The notes beneath the pieces were generated by a model, which did no database searches, was not told the origin of the DNA, and worked only from the letters and a program-made list of their open reading frames with translations. A DNA stretch of 64,000 nucleotides from Cyanoderma ruficeps (taxonomy: Eukaryota; Chordata; Aves; Passeriformes; Timaliidae). Shown here piece by piece: positions 34,901-49,900 of this stretch (position 1 is its first letter; every line of letters begins with the position of its first letter). The translations under genes were made by a program, and so were the position numbers. The stretch covers positions 881,420 to 945,419 of the forward strand of contig VZDJ01000224.1 of assembly GCA_008694505.1 (NCBI GenBank). Direction: 5' to 3'.

Positions 34901-37900
34901 CTTTTGGACACTTAATAAGCTGACAGTTGGCCTTCCACCCACGAGGGAGGAAGCGCCATGTGCTGATGGGGACAGAAAGCCAGATTGACGTGAGCTGACC
35001 CTGTCCCCCAACCCCCTTGCAGATTACACCGTTGGGAAGAAAAGTGCCAAAGCTGTGGAGAAATCTGCTCCAGCCCCGCTCGCTCCCGCCACCGATCCCT
35101 CGGGCCGGACGTCTCAGGGTGGGCATCACCAGCATTCCTCTCCCTGCCAGCGCCGAGGTCAGGAGATCCAGTGACAATCCTGTCTCTCCCTTCCTCCCAC
35201 AGGTGACGTGGACAAAGCTGTCACAGAGCTGATCATCGATTTCGATGTGAACCCCGAAGAGGAGAGCCCGTATGAGGCTTTGTACAACGCCACGTCCTGC
35301 CACTCCCTGGACAGCCTGGCCAGCGGGAGATCGTCCGACCGGGAATCTGTGAATAAAGAAGCTGAACCCAGTGGCCTCAAAGCAGCCGGAGTCAGGCCTG
35401 TATGTAGCTCACCCCTGCTTGCCCTAGAGACACGGGGGGCTGACCTGCAGGCTCAGGTTTTGCAGCAGGCTGCCCAAGCTTGAGGAAATCTTTAAATCCT
35501 TCCCTGACATTGATGAGAGCAGGCAGTTGCCTCTCCCTCCCTGCCCTGTTCACAGGGGTTGCCTAAAAGCAGCCGCTTCTTCATTTCACCTTGTGTTGTA
35601 TCCTTCTGTTTTCTGGCAGTGCACTGGTGCCAGTGAATGTTGGTCTTTCAGAAGATTATGTTTCGCAGAAGGGCTGATTTCTTTTCCTGAAAAAGGTTCA
35701 GCAAACTTGTGTGGACCATCTTCTCATGTCTCACTGCTAAGGCTCTCAGGAAATTATCTGTAATAACCTGTTGGAGCCTGGTTGGCAGTGGAATAGGGTT
35801 TTTTTGTGTATTACTTGCAGAGCTCTGTAGAGGGTACTCCAGGCTTTACAAGGCAGTGCAGAGCTCCTGGAACTGTCCCCAGAGAAGTCTTCCTCACCTT
35901 CTGTCAGCTGCATCTGCTGCCCTGGTAGTGATCAGCAGGAAGGCTGCTGTGGGGCAGATGGGACACGGGCCCTGCAGTGCTGGGTCAGCTTCAGGCTCTG
36001 TGTTCTGGTTGGTTTTCCAAAGCCTGCTCTGTGGAGGAGTTTCTGGACAAAAGGCAGAGCAGCAGTGAACAATTAAACTGCTGGGGGCACAGTAACCATG
36101 GTTCCCCTCTGTGCAAAGAGGTGCAGCCTTTGGCTTGTGCTGAGAGCAAGCAGAATGGAAATGAGACAAAAGCTTTGGCTGGTGGGCATTTTGGCCAGAT
36201 CTCTCAGGTGTGCAGTACCAGGCCGTCCTGTTACTGATCAAATCTTATCATTGTCCTGTGCTGATGGTGTCTGGTGTGAAACGAGTTCAGTTCTGTCACA
36301 AGTAAGATGAGAGCTGAACTGCAGTGAAAAGAGAGCAGGAAGAGCGACATGCTCCAGTAGTTCGCTGGAGTTTGAGCAGTGCAGCTCTGCTGCTCCCTTT
36401 GCCATTAGATGGAGCTGTGGCCGGGCAGGAGGTGGCCCGGGATGTGCTCTGCCTCGGGACCAGGCAGCAGCTCCAGCTGCCCAATTGCAATCCCGGGATA
36501 TCAGAGAAGAGTTTCTTGATCCCTAGAGTTTTCCACTATAAAAGGTGCCTCTGGCATCAGTTTCACTAAGCCACAAGCCTTTTCTTCTGATGAGCTCATT
36601 GCTCATTCCCCTGTGTAATGCAGTGGAGATGCTGTTTTGGGTCTGAGACCAGTGTGAACATACTGGTGTCCTGAGGAGGAGGAGGAGGAAAGGCAACGGC
36701 CATTGCCCAGCTCTGTGCCTGTAGGGCTGAACTTCTCCTTCACTCAGATTCATTTGAAGAGGTCTTTGCTGCATCCACAGCATTGGGGACATAGAGCTGG
36801 TGGGGCAGAAGGGATGAGCTGACAGTGTCTGTCTCACCTGCAGAGAGAGCGTCCTCCCCCGCCGGCCAAGCCCCCGCCTGATGAAGATGAGGAGCAGAAT
36901 GTGGAGAAGAAGACAGGCCACAGTGCTCCCTGTGAGGTACATGGGGCTGGCTCTGGGGTGTTTCGTGGGAGAGTGGTTTAAATGTCAGTTTTAATAGTTT
37001 GGGAGGAGCCAAGGATGCTGTTACCTCCTGCGCTTGCTGGGCTGTGAATGTGAAGTATTCCCTCATTCAGCATTGCTGCTGTCCCTTACCATGGGAACTT
37101 CCTTTGTCCTGTTCTTCCAGGGCACCTCAGAGTTGACCTTCAGCCTTATTTTCCTATTCTTGGCTGAGAATTCCCTTAGGAGGAGATTTTTCTGACCCAC
37201 ATTGCGATGTGGACCGTTGCCCACTAGTAATGATCCCACCGCAGGCATCTTCAGTTGGACTGAAACACAGAGGGGCTGTGAGTTCCTGCTTCCTCTGAGC
37301 TCCCAGCTGTGGAGGAGCTGCATGGGCTTGTGGGTCCCACTGACATGAGCAGGGGTCAGGGGCTTGAATTCAGCTGAGGATCTGGCCCAGGATGTGTTAG
37401 ATCTGCCTTCTGCAGGGGTCAGTGCATGTGGGCTGCTTTCTGATGGAACTCAAGCTCCCCCATCTCATATTGTTGCTGCTGGGGTTTCCTGTTGCTTGTC
37501 TTATTCACCTGCCCGTGAACCTTAGATGTCGGGAGTCTCTGGGAGACACGGCTGTGGGAAACCACAAATGTGCCTTGGCAACTTCTGCTGACACCCAGGA
37601 AAACCTTCAAAGCAAATCCAAATCCTGTGGATTTCGGTGCTGTCCTAAGGGCAGTGGGTTGTGTGTGAAGCTCGTGGAGCATGTGCCACCTCTGCTGTCA
37701 GAGCAGGCTCTGGTTCCACAGGTGCTTTCTCTGAATGTGCTGATCTGCTGGAGTTCTGCAAGGCATAAACGAGATCTGTTTCCTGGAGAGTGTCAAATCC
37801 ACACAAGACACAGGTGAACATGGCCTGCTGTACTACAGAGAGGGAGTAAACTCTGAGCTGTGCATGGACAGGGAAACTGGGGTGTGACATTGTGGGCTGA

Positions 37901-40900
37901 TCCCTGCGCTGCTGTGCAAATGCAGGAGGTGGTGACCAGTCCTGTGCCTGGCTCTGGCAGAGGAGAGCTGGGCAGCAGGTCATGGAGTAATTAGGAAGCA
38001 GAACTTGTTTATGACAGTAAACACGAGGGAGAGAAACGTGCTCTGACTGTTCCTGCTGAGCTTTCTTGCCATGTTTAATTACCAAACACCTGCTGTGTTG
38101 TCCTGCCTTTAATGGCTTTGGAAGCACAGTCCATTAAAGGGAATCTTGCTGGCAAATGGCACAGTGACTCACCAGGAAGACCTTGATTTGTGACCAACTT
38201 CAGTGACAAAACTTAGAGGCAGCATGTGGCTGCCTGGAAAATGACCTTTTGGACATACTGATGAGGAGTTTGGGGCTGATCCCTTTACTTTGCTTGTTCC
38301 TCCTGGCCTGCTCTGCTTTTCTGGCTCTTGCCCATCTTTGATCACCTCAGAGTGTGCTCTCCCTGTGCCAGGCAGGTGTGCACATGCTCAGGGAATGCTG
38401 TAAACATTCTGCTGCAGCATCCCAATCTGCCACCCTCCAGCCCTACTCTCCCATTGGAGCCAGGGCACTTAGTCATTGGGTATTCTGGGGTTGGGCCAGA
38501 CTCTGGTTCTCCAAAGTAGTCTTTTTATTCCTTGCCAAGCTGGGGCTATCACTCAAAACAGATGAGTGTAAACAAGAAACTTCACTTTCATCACGGAAAG
38601 GCGTTGGTACAAACAGGCAAAGGAGCTGATTGTTTGGAGGTGCTTGAGTGGTGCCTTTCACTATCTGCAGAAACCTTCTGGGTTTGGAGCTAAGTAAGAG
38701 CCTGCACTGTCAAATTAAACTTCAGTTCCAGTTGTTTACTGCTTGTCTCCGGAAGGGAAGTGCAGATCAAGGACAAGGCGCCACGATGGCTCCAGGAGTT
38801 TGGTCTGCAGCTCTGGGGAGGGAGAAGAGAGGAAGAGATGAGTTACCTTTAAAAAGTCTTTCAAAGTCTTCTGCTGTGAATTAAGTACACCTTAAAGATC
38901 ATCCTCATTATTCACATCTTGTTTTTGGGCTTTGCTAGCAATGAACATTTGTGCATGCAAACAACATGGCTGAAGAACTAAAAGCTGAATTGGAAGAAAG
39001 CTTTACTTGGTGGTGTTGCTCCTGGTCACAAAGCACAAAGGGCAAGCAAGGTTCTCCAGCAATGATTTTCGTTTTGAGTGAATTTGAACCTGGAACACTA
39101 TTTAGAGCTTGGAAAAATGAGAGATGGAGAAAATCAGGTGTCACCAGGCCTATGAAAGTTCACAGAGTAGAAGCTGGGAACTGTGTGCTGCTGGAGAGCT
39201 TCTGCCTTTGGTGCCTTTAACAAGGACAGCGCAGGAATCATCATCCACAGGAGTGTCAGGAGAGCACCAGAGCCTGGCTGAAGGTCCAGGCTGCTGCTGT
39301 GCTAACAGGCTGCTGCTGGGCAGGATTTTTCCAAGATCACTGGCAAGAACCTCTTACCTGCTGTTCTGGTCTGATGGTTTTGTGCCACCATCTGGTCAGA
39401 ATGATTCCCTAATTTGCTCGTTATGAGCTTCTTCACCTGGAAAGGAGCAGGTTTGCCTGGCAGCTCCTGCTCAAAGCAGGTAGAATAAATAAATATTTCC
39501 CATGCTGGACATAGCCCATTTCCCCCCATTGGGAAAGTCATTTTAAAGGCCAGCTGGGTTTGTGCAGAACAGCACATGGATGTCAGAATCCTGTTTGTGC
39601 TGCTGACTCTTGGGTGCCTTTCCAAGACTGCTCTAAGCTCCCAGAGCTTGGCTGCAGTCAGGTAGGCACCAGTTTGCCCTTGGAGCAGCTCTGTTGCTTT
39701 CACTTTGGGAAGAGGCAGGAGGTGGCCTGTGCTCTGCTGTGAGGCAGTGGCAGGTCCAGGGGTGAGCAGTAGGAGCCCTCCTTGGGGGCATGTTTTGTTC
39801 AGACCTGTTGTTCCCTGTCCTGGCAGCAGGTAGGGATTGTTTGCTTTCTGGCTTGGGTTTGTCCCACTGTGGTTGGGTATAGTCACACATGGGGTCACAG
39901 AGTGGTTTGGGCTAGAAGGGACCTTAAAGATCATCCAGTCCCAAGCCCTTGTCATAGGCTGGGACAACTTCCACTCAGCCAGGTTCCTGCAAGCCCCATC
40001 CAACCTGGTCTTGAACACTTCCAGGGCATTCACAATTTTCTCTCACTCCGTGCCCTTCCCCAGCTCTCTTGGAGCCTCTTAGGGTGCATTCCTGGGTCAT
40101 GTTGAGCTCCTGGGACATGGTTGCATCAACCTGCCAGGATCTGGCCAGGAGATGGTGCTGAAAGGCAGCCGACTGTGCCGGCAGGGTGCCCTGGTGGCCG
40201 GTTCAGCCCTGGGATGGCACACGAGGGTATCCAGTGCCTGTCATCCTTGGCACTGATGCAGACCAACACGTGTGAGTCTGCAGCAAGGCTCTGGATCCTG
40301 CACCAAAACCTCATCCCTGCACATGGCTGGTGGCTTTCCAGAACACCTCGGGGAGAGTCTGCCAGGGTTGCAAACCAGCTCTAAGTGGAGGCTTTTGAGG
40401 GATTTAAATGAGCACAATCACTGCTGCACTTTCTGAAGTTAAACTGAGTTCATACAGTGCCGCCTGAGGACTCTTTAATTCTGAATATGCCATACACCCT
40501 GAGGTCAGAAATGCAGATCTGAGGTGCCTGAGAGGGTGGCAGGGATTTGGGCGTTTATTCTTTTCAGCCCTGTCCTAATAGGGCCGGCAGCTAAAAAGTG
40601 AATGACGATGCAAATTCCAATAGCAACAGCGAGTGTGAGATGGGATGAACAGGAGTAACGCTCTCAGCTCTTTTCCCCCTCCAGGCTGTCTGCAGCCCTT
40701 GCACAGTTGGTCAGTGGTGGAAAGCTGTCAGCAGCCTGAAATACTAAAAATTAAAGGGGTTTGGGTGGGGTTTTTTTGAGCGAGTTAAAAAACCCAAAGG
40801 GGATTATTACATTTTGACTCACGCTCCGCAGTGAAGGTGTTGCCTCTGTCAATTCTTTGCTTAACCCGTGGCATAGAGGCTGTGGGGTTTATGCTGGGAC

Positions 40901-43900
40901 AAAGCATTGCCTTGCAGAGCACCACATTGTGCTGTTCTTCATTAGGCCTCTGCTGCCCGGGGGAAGAGCAGGGGAAGTGGAGCTGAGGAAGAGGAACACC
41001 CCTACGAGCTGTTGCTTACAGCAGAAACTAAAAAGCCAGTTGCAGTGGACAGGAAAACAAAAGGTGAGTGACCATCCAAAAAGCAGAACTGTTTGCTTAC
41101 ATATGCTTCAGGAAAACGTGGGGGGCAGAGGGCAAGTGGAACAATGAAAGTTCTGCTGGGTGGGGGCTGGAGGGTGATTGTTGTGTTTCCTGGTAATCTC
41201 TCTGTAAAGGAGAGCTCTGAGCGTTCCTGTACAGAGTGTACGTGGAGGAAGGGCAGCTCCACTGTGGGACAGTTCAGAGATTGCAAGGATCTGCTCTGTG
41301 ACCTCAGAAATGCCCAAATCTCATGCCTGGCCAAGCAAAGGCAGAGGATGAGAGGCTGGAGGCTGCGCCTCTGCCAGGGAAGATGAGCAATGTGAGTGTT
41401 CCAGTGAGCCGTGTTCTCCATCCAGCTGGCGCTGCAGGTTTCTGCTATCCTGCTGTAAAATCAACATCCTGCTCTGTGTTAGAGCTAATTTGGGATGGAA
41501 ACTAACAGAGGAGGAAAACAAAAATGTGTAGAGCAAGAACTAGAACTGTCTGAGTACTTAGGTTGATATTGAGGCAGTTTCTCCTCCCCTGGAAGGACCT
41601 TCGAGCTTTACCAAGCATCTGGGAACACCTTGTCTCTTGTTGCCTTTTTGGCTTTCCTTCAACAATAACAACAAAAGACTTGTTTAGAGGGACAAGATTT
41701 CCGCTTTATTCAGAAGTTTTGAGCAGGAATTTGGGTGTATTTAATTTGGATTCTCACACTGGAGCCCCTCTCCCTCTGAGGATGGACAGAGCTAACGAGG
41801 ACTTGAGGTGATGCCTCATTGACTACTTTGTCAGATATGCAGCTTTTTTCCCCTCCTTGCAGCATGATAGCTGTCATTGCTCAGGTCCTGCTGCTCTCCT
41901 GGGTGCTCCAGGGTGGCACAAAAGGTCATTGTGTTCCCACCAGCACTTGCCAAAGCCCCTCACTGCCAGAGGCAAATTTTGGGTGCTTTTCACGTTGGTG
42001 CTTTGCAGTGTGGGCCAGGAGCAGTCCTTGGGCAGCAGCCACTGAGCCAGGGCTTTCAGGCTTTCATCAGTGGGCAGCTATTGCTGGTTATTCCAGCTGC
42101 ACCACTTCTTCCCCTGGCTGCTGTGTCCAGGCTTGATTGGTAAGAGTGGAGGTGTGTTCTAATTATGTGTCATCTTAAAATAAAATCCCAGATTAACACA
42201 GCTGCCTGTTCTTGATGTAGATCTCTTCCCCTGAACACCTGAAGATGGGAGAAGTTGCAGGAAGATCTTTGTGGATCCTTTTATGGATCCAGAGCAGAGT
42301 CCCATCTTTTAATGTACAGTTGGATAGATCAAAGCTGTGACTTCACTGCACTCTGTGGAAAGTGTTGGTAACAAGCTTGGAGCCCTTCCCACTGTTACAG
42401 TGGAAGAAGTCCAAGGATGCAGTTGAGTTTTTCCTCATCTTCCCTGACTTTCCCATTCTTTAAATGGAGTCAGCACTGTGGCTGATGGTGTGGGGAGAAG
42501 ATTAAATTTAAGGAGTGGCAGAATTAAACAAGACTTGAGGGAGAGACTGAAGCCTTACTTTGGAGTGTTGGAGAATTTTCCCACCTCTGGGTCAGAAGGA
42601 TCCTGAAGCATCAAAGGCAGCAGCTCAATCCCAAGACATGGAACAGGCTGAAGCCTGGCTTTGAACTGTATCTTGGCTCTCAGTCTGAGGGTCTGGCCTT
42701 CTGGATGAGTTCTGGAGCCGCCTTTGGTCAGGAGAGGAGGGCTTGGGTTCTTGTGGCTGTTGAAAGGGCGTTTCAGGGCAGCGGAAAGGCTGAATTTCAG
42801 GCAGGCGGGTTTAATGGTGCCTTTCATCTGTGATAGCTGCCTTTGTTCCTCTGGCTGCCAGTTGTCCTGTGTCCAGGCAGCAGATGAATGTGGCATTATC
42901 CGCTGGCTTTGGTGGCCTTTGTGTGTGTTAGAGCAGCTCGCTGTCACATGCTGGAGCACTGGGAGAAGTTGGCCTCATGTTTTGGGCAGAGTATCAGAAG
43001 TGGTTTAAGCCAAATGCTCTCCCGTCCACTTTGGTGTGCAGTCACATGCGTGAAGTCAGGGCACTCAGGCCCTGTAACAGGGTGTGAAAACAAGGCAAAA
43101 GAGGAGGAATGTGTGTGGAGTGACCAGGAGGAGGCTTCTCAGCCCCTGCTGCTTCCAGAGAGACCTAATGGAGGGTGAAAAGACTTGAGTTTTGACCTGT
43201 TTGGCTTCTCAGGAGTCACACCCAGGTGTTGTCAGCAGTGACCAACTGCAGGTAGGACTGACTTGGTGCCTTCTGGTAGTTATTACAAGCTGATACTTGT
43301 GGTTGTTCGGTGCTGCTTCCATAGGAGATCCTGCTTGAAGTCCCCACTTTGCCCTTTATCCTGTTAGAGATTTTCCTTGTGGTTATACTGGTTCAACCAG
43401 CACGGTGTGACTGTGCTGCTGACCAGAGAGCTGGAATGAGCCAGCAATGAAGTCAGAACATGCTGCAGAGAGATTGGAAGAAACTCTTTTCTGAGAGGCA
43501 GAATATGGCTGCTGAAACAGCAGGGTGGACATGGCTGTGGGGGTTCTGTGAGGACAGGCAAAGGTTTGGGGGCAGCTCTTGGTTTGCTGTGAGATGAAGG
43601 ACAGTACAAACCCACAGCCTGCATGTCCTCATGTGGTGTTATCATGGACAGAGAACAGACCTCTGTCCCATATCCCAGGCCCAAGCCTGTGTTTCTGCTG
43701 TCATGGTGTTGTGCAGAGTCACATTAATGATCTCTCTAAGCAGGGCAGTGTCTCATTGCCCTTTCTGAAGAGGGGAGTACAGAAGAACACAAATTCAGGT
43801 GGATAAACTCTGCCTGGAATGACTGAGCCTGGGGAGGTTAACAGAGGAGTGCCATCCTCAGCTGGGTTCCACACGAGGTCGCTGGCTGTGGAATGGGCCT

Positions 43901-46900
43901 GTGTTTCAGTTCTGTTGTAAGTGAAGGATATTTTTGCATCTCTCAATGCCAGCTTCTTCCTCTGGCCTGCTATTTCACAGGAGGGATGTTTGCCTGCTCC
44001 TCACTTGACAAATTCTGGTGTGATGTAACATGGGCAGCCTTCTCCACGTGCAAATCAGAGGCTGCTGTGTGCCCTCACTAATTTTAAGGCTGGGGAGCTT
44101 GAGCAGGCAGCAGCTGCAGGAACGGCTTCATTCTCCTAATCCAGGGTCATGAGACAAATCCTGCTGCTGATATATAGGGAAAAAAATCCAGTGGAGGGAG
44201 GGTGGTTACAGCTTAGCCTGGAGTGTTTAGGGAAGTGTTTCATATCTGGAGTCCTCAGGCTGCTGGCAGGGAAGCTCTTGCTGGAATCCTCCCTGGGATG
44301 CAGACAGTCTGTACCCAGGAAGGGCTCCTGATCCCGGGAAAGGTTGGGAGCAGCCTCTCCTGTGGGTGAGACCTGCATAGGCTGTGGCTGAAAAAGGCAG
44401 GATCTGTCAAATGATCTGTGCTGGGGTGTAAAATCAGTGAAGGGAGCTGGGCAGAAGTCCCTGTGCTGAGGACCCTCTTCTGAGTGTAACTCAGGTGTAA
44501 CTGGAGGAGAATGGTTCTTTCAGAGCCCTTGAAAGGAGAGGCCAGGAGAGCCCTGCATGTTCCTGCCACATGCACCTCAGTGACAAAAAGATTGAGGTGA
44601 CTTTCTACATTAGTTCTTCTGTCTGCAGCTTTCAGGGCAGGCTCTGAAATGTTTCTTTCAAGATGTTTCTCACAACTTCTGAGCAAGTGCTGTTGTCCTC
44701 GCTCCATCCCTTCCTTCCCTGGCAGCTGCCCTGTGTTTCAGAGTCCCTCTTCAACTCGCAGATGAGTGGGTGGCTGGGATTCCTGTCCAACAGGAGCCCT
44801 TTTGTGAGGTGCTGGAGCTGGATTTGGAGCACTTTGTTCTGGCTGGACTCAAGTGTTACAGCACGTGGCACAAATTTTGGCCAGCCGCCTCTCTGCCTTC
44901 AGCAGAAATGTCAGTAAAGGTTCAGCTGGGGCATGGAAGAAATGGTTTCCAAGGAAGGGAAGAGGTTGGGAAGAAAAACTGCAAAAATTTTTCTTTCCCC
45001 ACAGGTTTATGTGACTGTCCCATCACTGCTGTCTTGCTCTGTGGCTTTGCATTAGTACCAGTCTGTCCTGTGAGTGCAGCACATCTGATCTCCTCTGAGG
45101 TTTGTCCTCTGAGGTTTCTCTCCAGCACTCCAGCTTCAGAGCTTTGTGTAAAGTAACTGGGTTTGGTCTGGCCTCATAATCTGGGGTGCTGCTGCTGGTC
45201 CCTCTCAGCCAGCACTGGGACCTGCCTTCCCCTTGGCAGCTCCAGTCACAGAACTGGTGGTTTATGTGCCTGTGCAAGAGAGTCAACAACTACTTCACTG
45301 TCCTGGAATCTCTAACTCATAGGATCCAGGATGAGATAATCCCTCACATCCCTTGATCCCAGTGAGGGCTGTGGCTGCTCCTGGCCTTCTGTGCCTGCAA
45401 AAGGGACTCACCATGCTCATCAGGCACAGGGTACCTGGGACCCTCACACAAAGGCAAATGACTTAATTCAGCCCTTTCCTGCCCACTTCTGATGTGAGGA
45501 CAGACCACAAAGCCCAGTGGGTATTGGTGTTTGAAAATCCACAGGTCGGGCTTGGTGCTGGAAAGGTGCTGGGAGCTGAGTTGAGCTCTCTGCTGCTGCT
45601 AATAGGCTGCTTTTAGTTAGAGTAGAACTCATTATTTTCCTCACGGAAAGGAGGGTTCCTTTGCCTTGGCTTCCCAGAGCTGCTGTCTGCAAAGCAAGTG
45701 ATTTCCTCTTCACATCCAAACATCCTCCCTGCACTTCAGAGCCTCATTATCGGAGCCTTTCACTGTACTGTTCCCTTGCAGCATCAATTTTTAGTCCTCA
45801 GACTGGAGAGTTTCTTCAGCACTAAATGGAAGCAGTTAAAATTCACAAGCAATGCTGGGAGGATGAAGGAATCCTAGGAAACCAAAGTTAGACTTGTTGG
45901 CTTGAAAAAGTTTTGCTTTTGCAGTTGAAGTCCTCGTTCAGCTGTGACGAAGGTGAGTGCGTGTGTGTGCTCAGCACTTGGGATCAGTCAATTCTTCATG
46001 GTTTATGCAGGACCCTGGTACTTGATATTAATCTTGCTGGGGCAGGAGTAGCTGGGAACCAGTGTCACATTTCTGGGGCAGCCAGTGAGTGCTCCACCAG
46101 CTTGGACTGCTCCGTGCTCACTTCATTGCAAAAGAGACTTTTTTTGCTCAAGTTTTTTTTCTTGCATAAACTGTTTATTTCTCTCCCCTGAGCAGGGAGG
46201 AGAGGTTAAACTCGGAAGCCACTAGGGAGGGAAGCAGTGGGTTTTTTTGGGAGCGGATTTTGGAACTCGCAGGTCGATTACAGTCCAGGCGTTTTCCCAC
46301 CCTGCAGCCCGTGCCAAGAGCCGGGCGCGCGGCTCTAAATAACGCTTTGGCCTTTATGGAAACGGATCAGATGTTCCAGGAGCCTCCGTCTCTGCTGCTC
46401 CCACCTCACTTGCTCTCTCTGCAGGATATAGTTAGCACTTCTCTTGGCCTTATATAGCAAGGCCTGATAGTTAGTGTTAACAGGAATAAAAAACACGGAG
46501 AGCTGCCAGATTGCGTAAATCGGGCCAGTGTTTGGAATTTCATAAATGCCATGACTTTGGGTACAAGTTGAGCACGCGGAACAATACGGAACTGTTCTCT
46601 CTTTATCTCTCCCTCCCTTGCTTAGGGAGGGCAGGGAGAGAGCTGGAATTTTGCTGCCGCTTCTTCCATGTTTTTAATTTCCCCCTGCTCTCTATTTTCA
46701 TCCCCTTGAAGACCACGGGAGGAGCAGCGGCGGCCGCAGCCAGGACTCTGCTGAGAGCCAGGACATCCAGGTGCCAGAGCAGTTCTCAGGGTTGCTCCAC
46801 GGCTCTTCTCCAATCTGTGAGATAAGCGAGGACCCTTTCAGGCTCGTTTCCTCCACGGAGAAGGAGGACACAGAAGCCACGAGCCACCCCACTGCTATGC

Positions 46901-49900
46901 AGCTGGAGGATGCTGAGTTACCCTCGTCAGGACCAGCACGGAGCAGCTCCCTGGACCCCACGCAGACAGTGGTGTACGCCACGGTGCAGCACGTCAGCCG
47001 GGCGGATCCCGCAGCCGTAGTCACGCCCCACGTGCCGCAGCACCCCGGCGGTGCTGAGCCAGAGGGGGACAGGGCTGTGGGCAGAGCCCACGCGGGCAGC
47101 AAGCCCAAAGCCGAGCTCAAACTCAGCCGCAGCTTGTCCAAGTCGGACTCTGACCTGCTGACCTGCTCCCCGACGGAGGACGATGCCATGGGGAGCCGGA
47201 GCGAATCGCTCTCCAACTGCAGCACCGGGAAGAAGCGGCTGGAGAAGTCCCCATCCTTTGCCTCGGAGTGGGATGAGGTAAGGCTGAGCTTGCTAAAGAG
47301 CCTCTGTGCCAGGAATGACCGTGCAGCAGGAGGTCCCCTCTGCCATGCTGCCTTCAGGGGTCCTGGGTGGGTTGCACTGCTTCGATAACTTCACAAGGCA
47401 TTAACAGGCACATGCTCCCTTTGGGAGTCTGCAAGTTGTTAAATGCCAAAAGATAAAGTTCATTAGAGTGGGGGAATAGCAGAATTGCAACCAGTTTCAA
47501 AGTTTTTGCTCAAATACAGGGCTTGGTTTCTTTCAAGCAAGCCAGATGTGTTTTCACATTGCCAAAATGAGAAAGACTTGATAACAATGCCTCTCACCAG
47601 CCTTTCTCCTGATTTCCTCCTTCCAGTTCTTCCCTGTTGACTATCCCAATGCCTTGGAAGTGTTGTGTTGCTGGGTCCCTGCTGCTGGGGAGTGTGAGCA
47701 GTGCCCCGGGGTTCACGGGGATGGAAGGAAGACAGCAATTAGGCTGCTTTGTGTATTTGATAGCTCCCGCTCTCCTCCTCACACGCTTATTTCAGCGGCT
47801 GGTTAGCAGTCACTTTATTATCATATCGGACGCCCACGGACAGTTAAATATTTCATGCTCAGAAAGTTGGCCCTGGAGAGCCACTGGGGCAAGATTAAGT
47901 GTCCCTCTGAAATTCAGCACCGCAGCATTACTGAAACATTCTTTGGGGATGATTCTGTGTTGGGAGAGCCGGGGCTGCAGAAGAGATAAGCTCGGATGAA
48001 CCACTCTTTGTACTCTGAAAGGAACTAAAGCCCCTGGCGTGGTGCTGGGGGTGTGGAGCAGCGTGTGCCGGGCGTGGGACCCGGGGGAGGGTTGTGCCCC
48101 TGCACTGGCTGATGCTCAGCTGCCTCTCCAACCCTGACTCAGAGAGAAAATTATCATCTGGGGAAGAGGGAGGTATTTAGAGATGCTAAGAGCAACGTGA
48201 GAATCCATCCCTCAGTCCGTTCTCTACCTCCCCCTCACTCCCTGCTGGGTCTCAGGGTTGCCAAATAGATATTTTCCTCTGCAGCTGCTTGGGCTGGAGA
48301 GGCTTCCCTGTTAATTGCCCAGGTCAGTTGTACCATGGCTTAGGGAAAGGCTCTGCAGCAGAAGGTTCTTTGGAAGGGCTGGATAATTCCCTGTGCTTTT
48401 AGCTGAGCTGTTTGCAGCAGACACTGTAAGGGCAGAAGCCTTTGGCACGACTGCATTGGTAGCAGAGGTCAAGTGCTGGGCTGCCTGCACTGCCTCTGCT
48501 TCCTCTGCTCAGATGAACCCTCGGAGCTGCTTCCTCCTGCCTGTAAACAAATCCCTCATTTCCCCTGAGGCAGCCGGACGAGCCCCAGGAGAGGAATCTG
48601 CTTTTCCTTCCTCTCGTGTTTAGGTGAGGAAATCAGAGAAAGAATGTGAAAAATTCACATCTGTCTGCAATGGGGCAGGTCTCACTTTTTTAAGTCTGGC
48701 TGGTCATGATGGCAACAGTGAGATTTAAATATAAATGTGATTCTGTGGTTGTGTGTTGAATTAGTTCCCTGGATGGGATAATGCAGCTGCTCAGAACTGG
48801 ATGCAACTTGCAGCCTCTGTGTTTACCAGGGCAGTATAAACCTTGTTGAGCCACCCCTGGTAGCAATGGTTTGGCTTTCCCTCTGTGCTGAGGGGAAACA
48901 ATGGCAGATTTATATTATTCTATTAATTTTAATGGCCTTAATGCAGGTGACTAAGGAGGGAAGTGATCCTTGGGCAGCTCTCTGTGGCTCCCAGCTGTAC
49001 CCAGCAAGCTGAGGACTCTGCCTGCTGGCCTGGCCAGCAGTAGGTGTGTCTGTGCACGGCACAGGGGCTTGGGGAGGGATCTGTGGTGTCCCTGGACAGA
49101 TGAGATCTGCAGCAGAGCCTGAGCTGACCCTGCTCTGGGCTGTGGTGGCTGACTGGGGACAGCAGAAAATCTGCTGCTTGTAAGCAGAGGGTCACGTCCT
49201 TGCCCTGGCCCAGCGCTGCCAATGCCCTTTGTTGGAAGTGGAAGGTGGTGCTGGCTTTGCCAAAAGGGTGGGATGGGGAAGGAATTATTCACTTGGCAAA
49301 ACTGTCCCTGTTGCCACTTGCAGCTCCCCTGCTCCAAGGACGCAGCCCAGAGTGTTGCTTTGTGCTCTGTGCTGTCCAGGAGCCCGTCCAGCCCATGTCC
49401 CATCTGTTCCTGACCCCTGCTCCTTGCTGGGAGTGGGAATGCACACGTGGTGCCCCTGCAGCTACTGTCAGGTGGGACTTCTGTGTGAGCAAGGCAGAGA
49501 AACTCTTACATCAAACATCCACATACTGCCTGGGGAGGTGAAGGCTGAGAATGCTCAGTCCTGCTCAGGGTGGGGGCAAGCAGGCGTGTGAGGGGGTAGA
49601 GCTCTCAGTCAGCATAAATATTTGAATGCTTCCAAACCTATCCGAGGGCTGAAGTGATGGATTTGGTTTTCATCATTGGCTCATGAATATTGAGCAGATG
49701 GGGATGAGTGGGGCAGCAGCAGCTCACAGGGGGGTTAGTACAGAACAAGGTGTTTTTGCACCTCTGAGGGAGGGGGGCTCTGTCCCCCACCCCACTGCCA
49801 GTCTCCTTTTCAGGGCAGATGAACCTGCCTCTGCTCTGCCTTCCTGCTCTGCAGAGCAGCTCCAGACCTGCCCCTCAGCCTGGTTCATGCTCCAGGCTCT

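Noticed and set aside
43345..43570. Possible further CR1 or retroposon piece
   Set aside because: I could not match it to the CR1 3' end or any other element I know.
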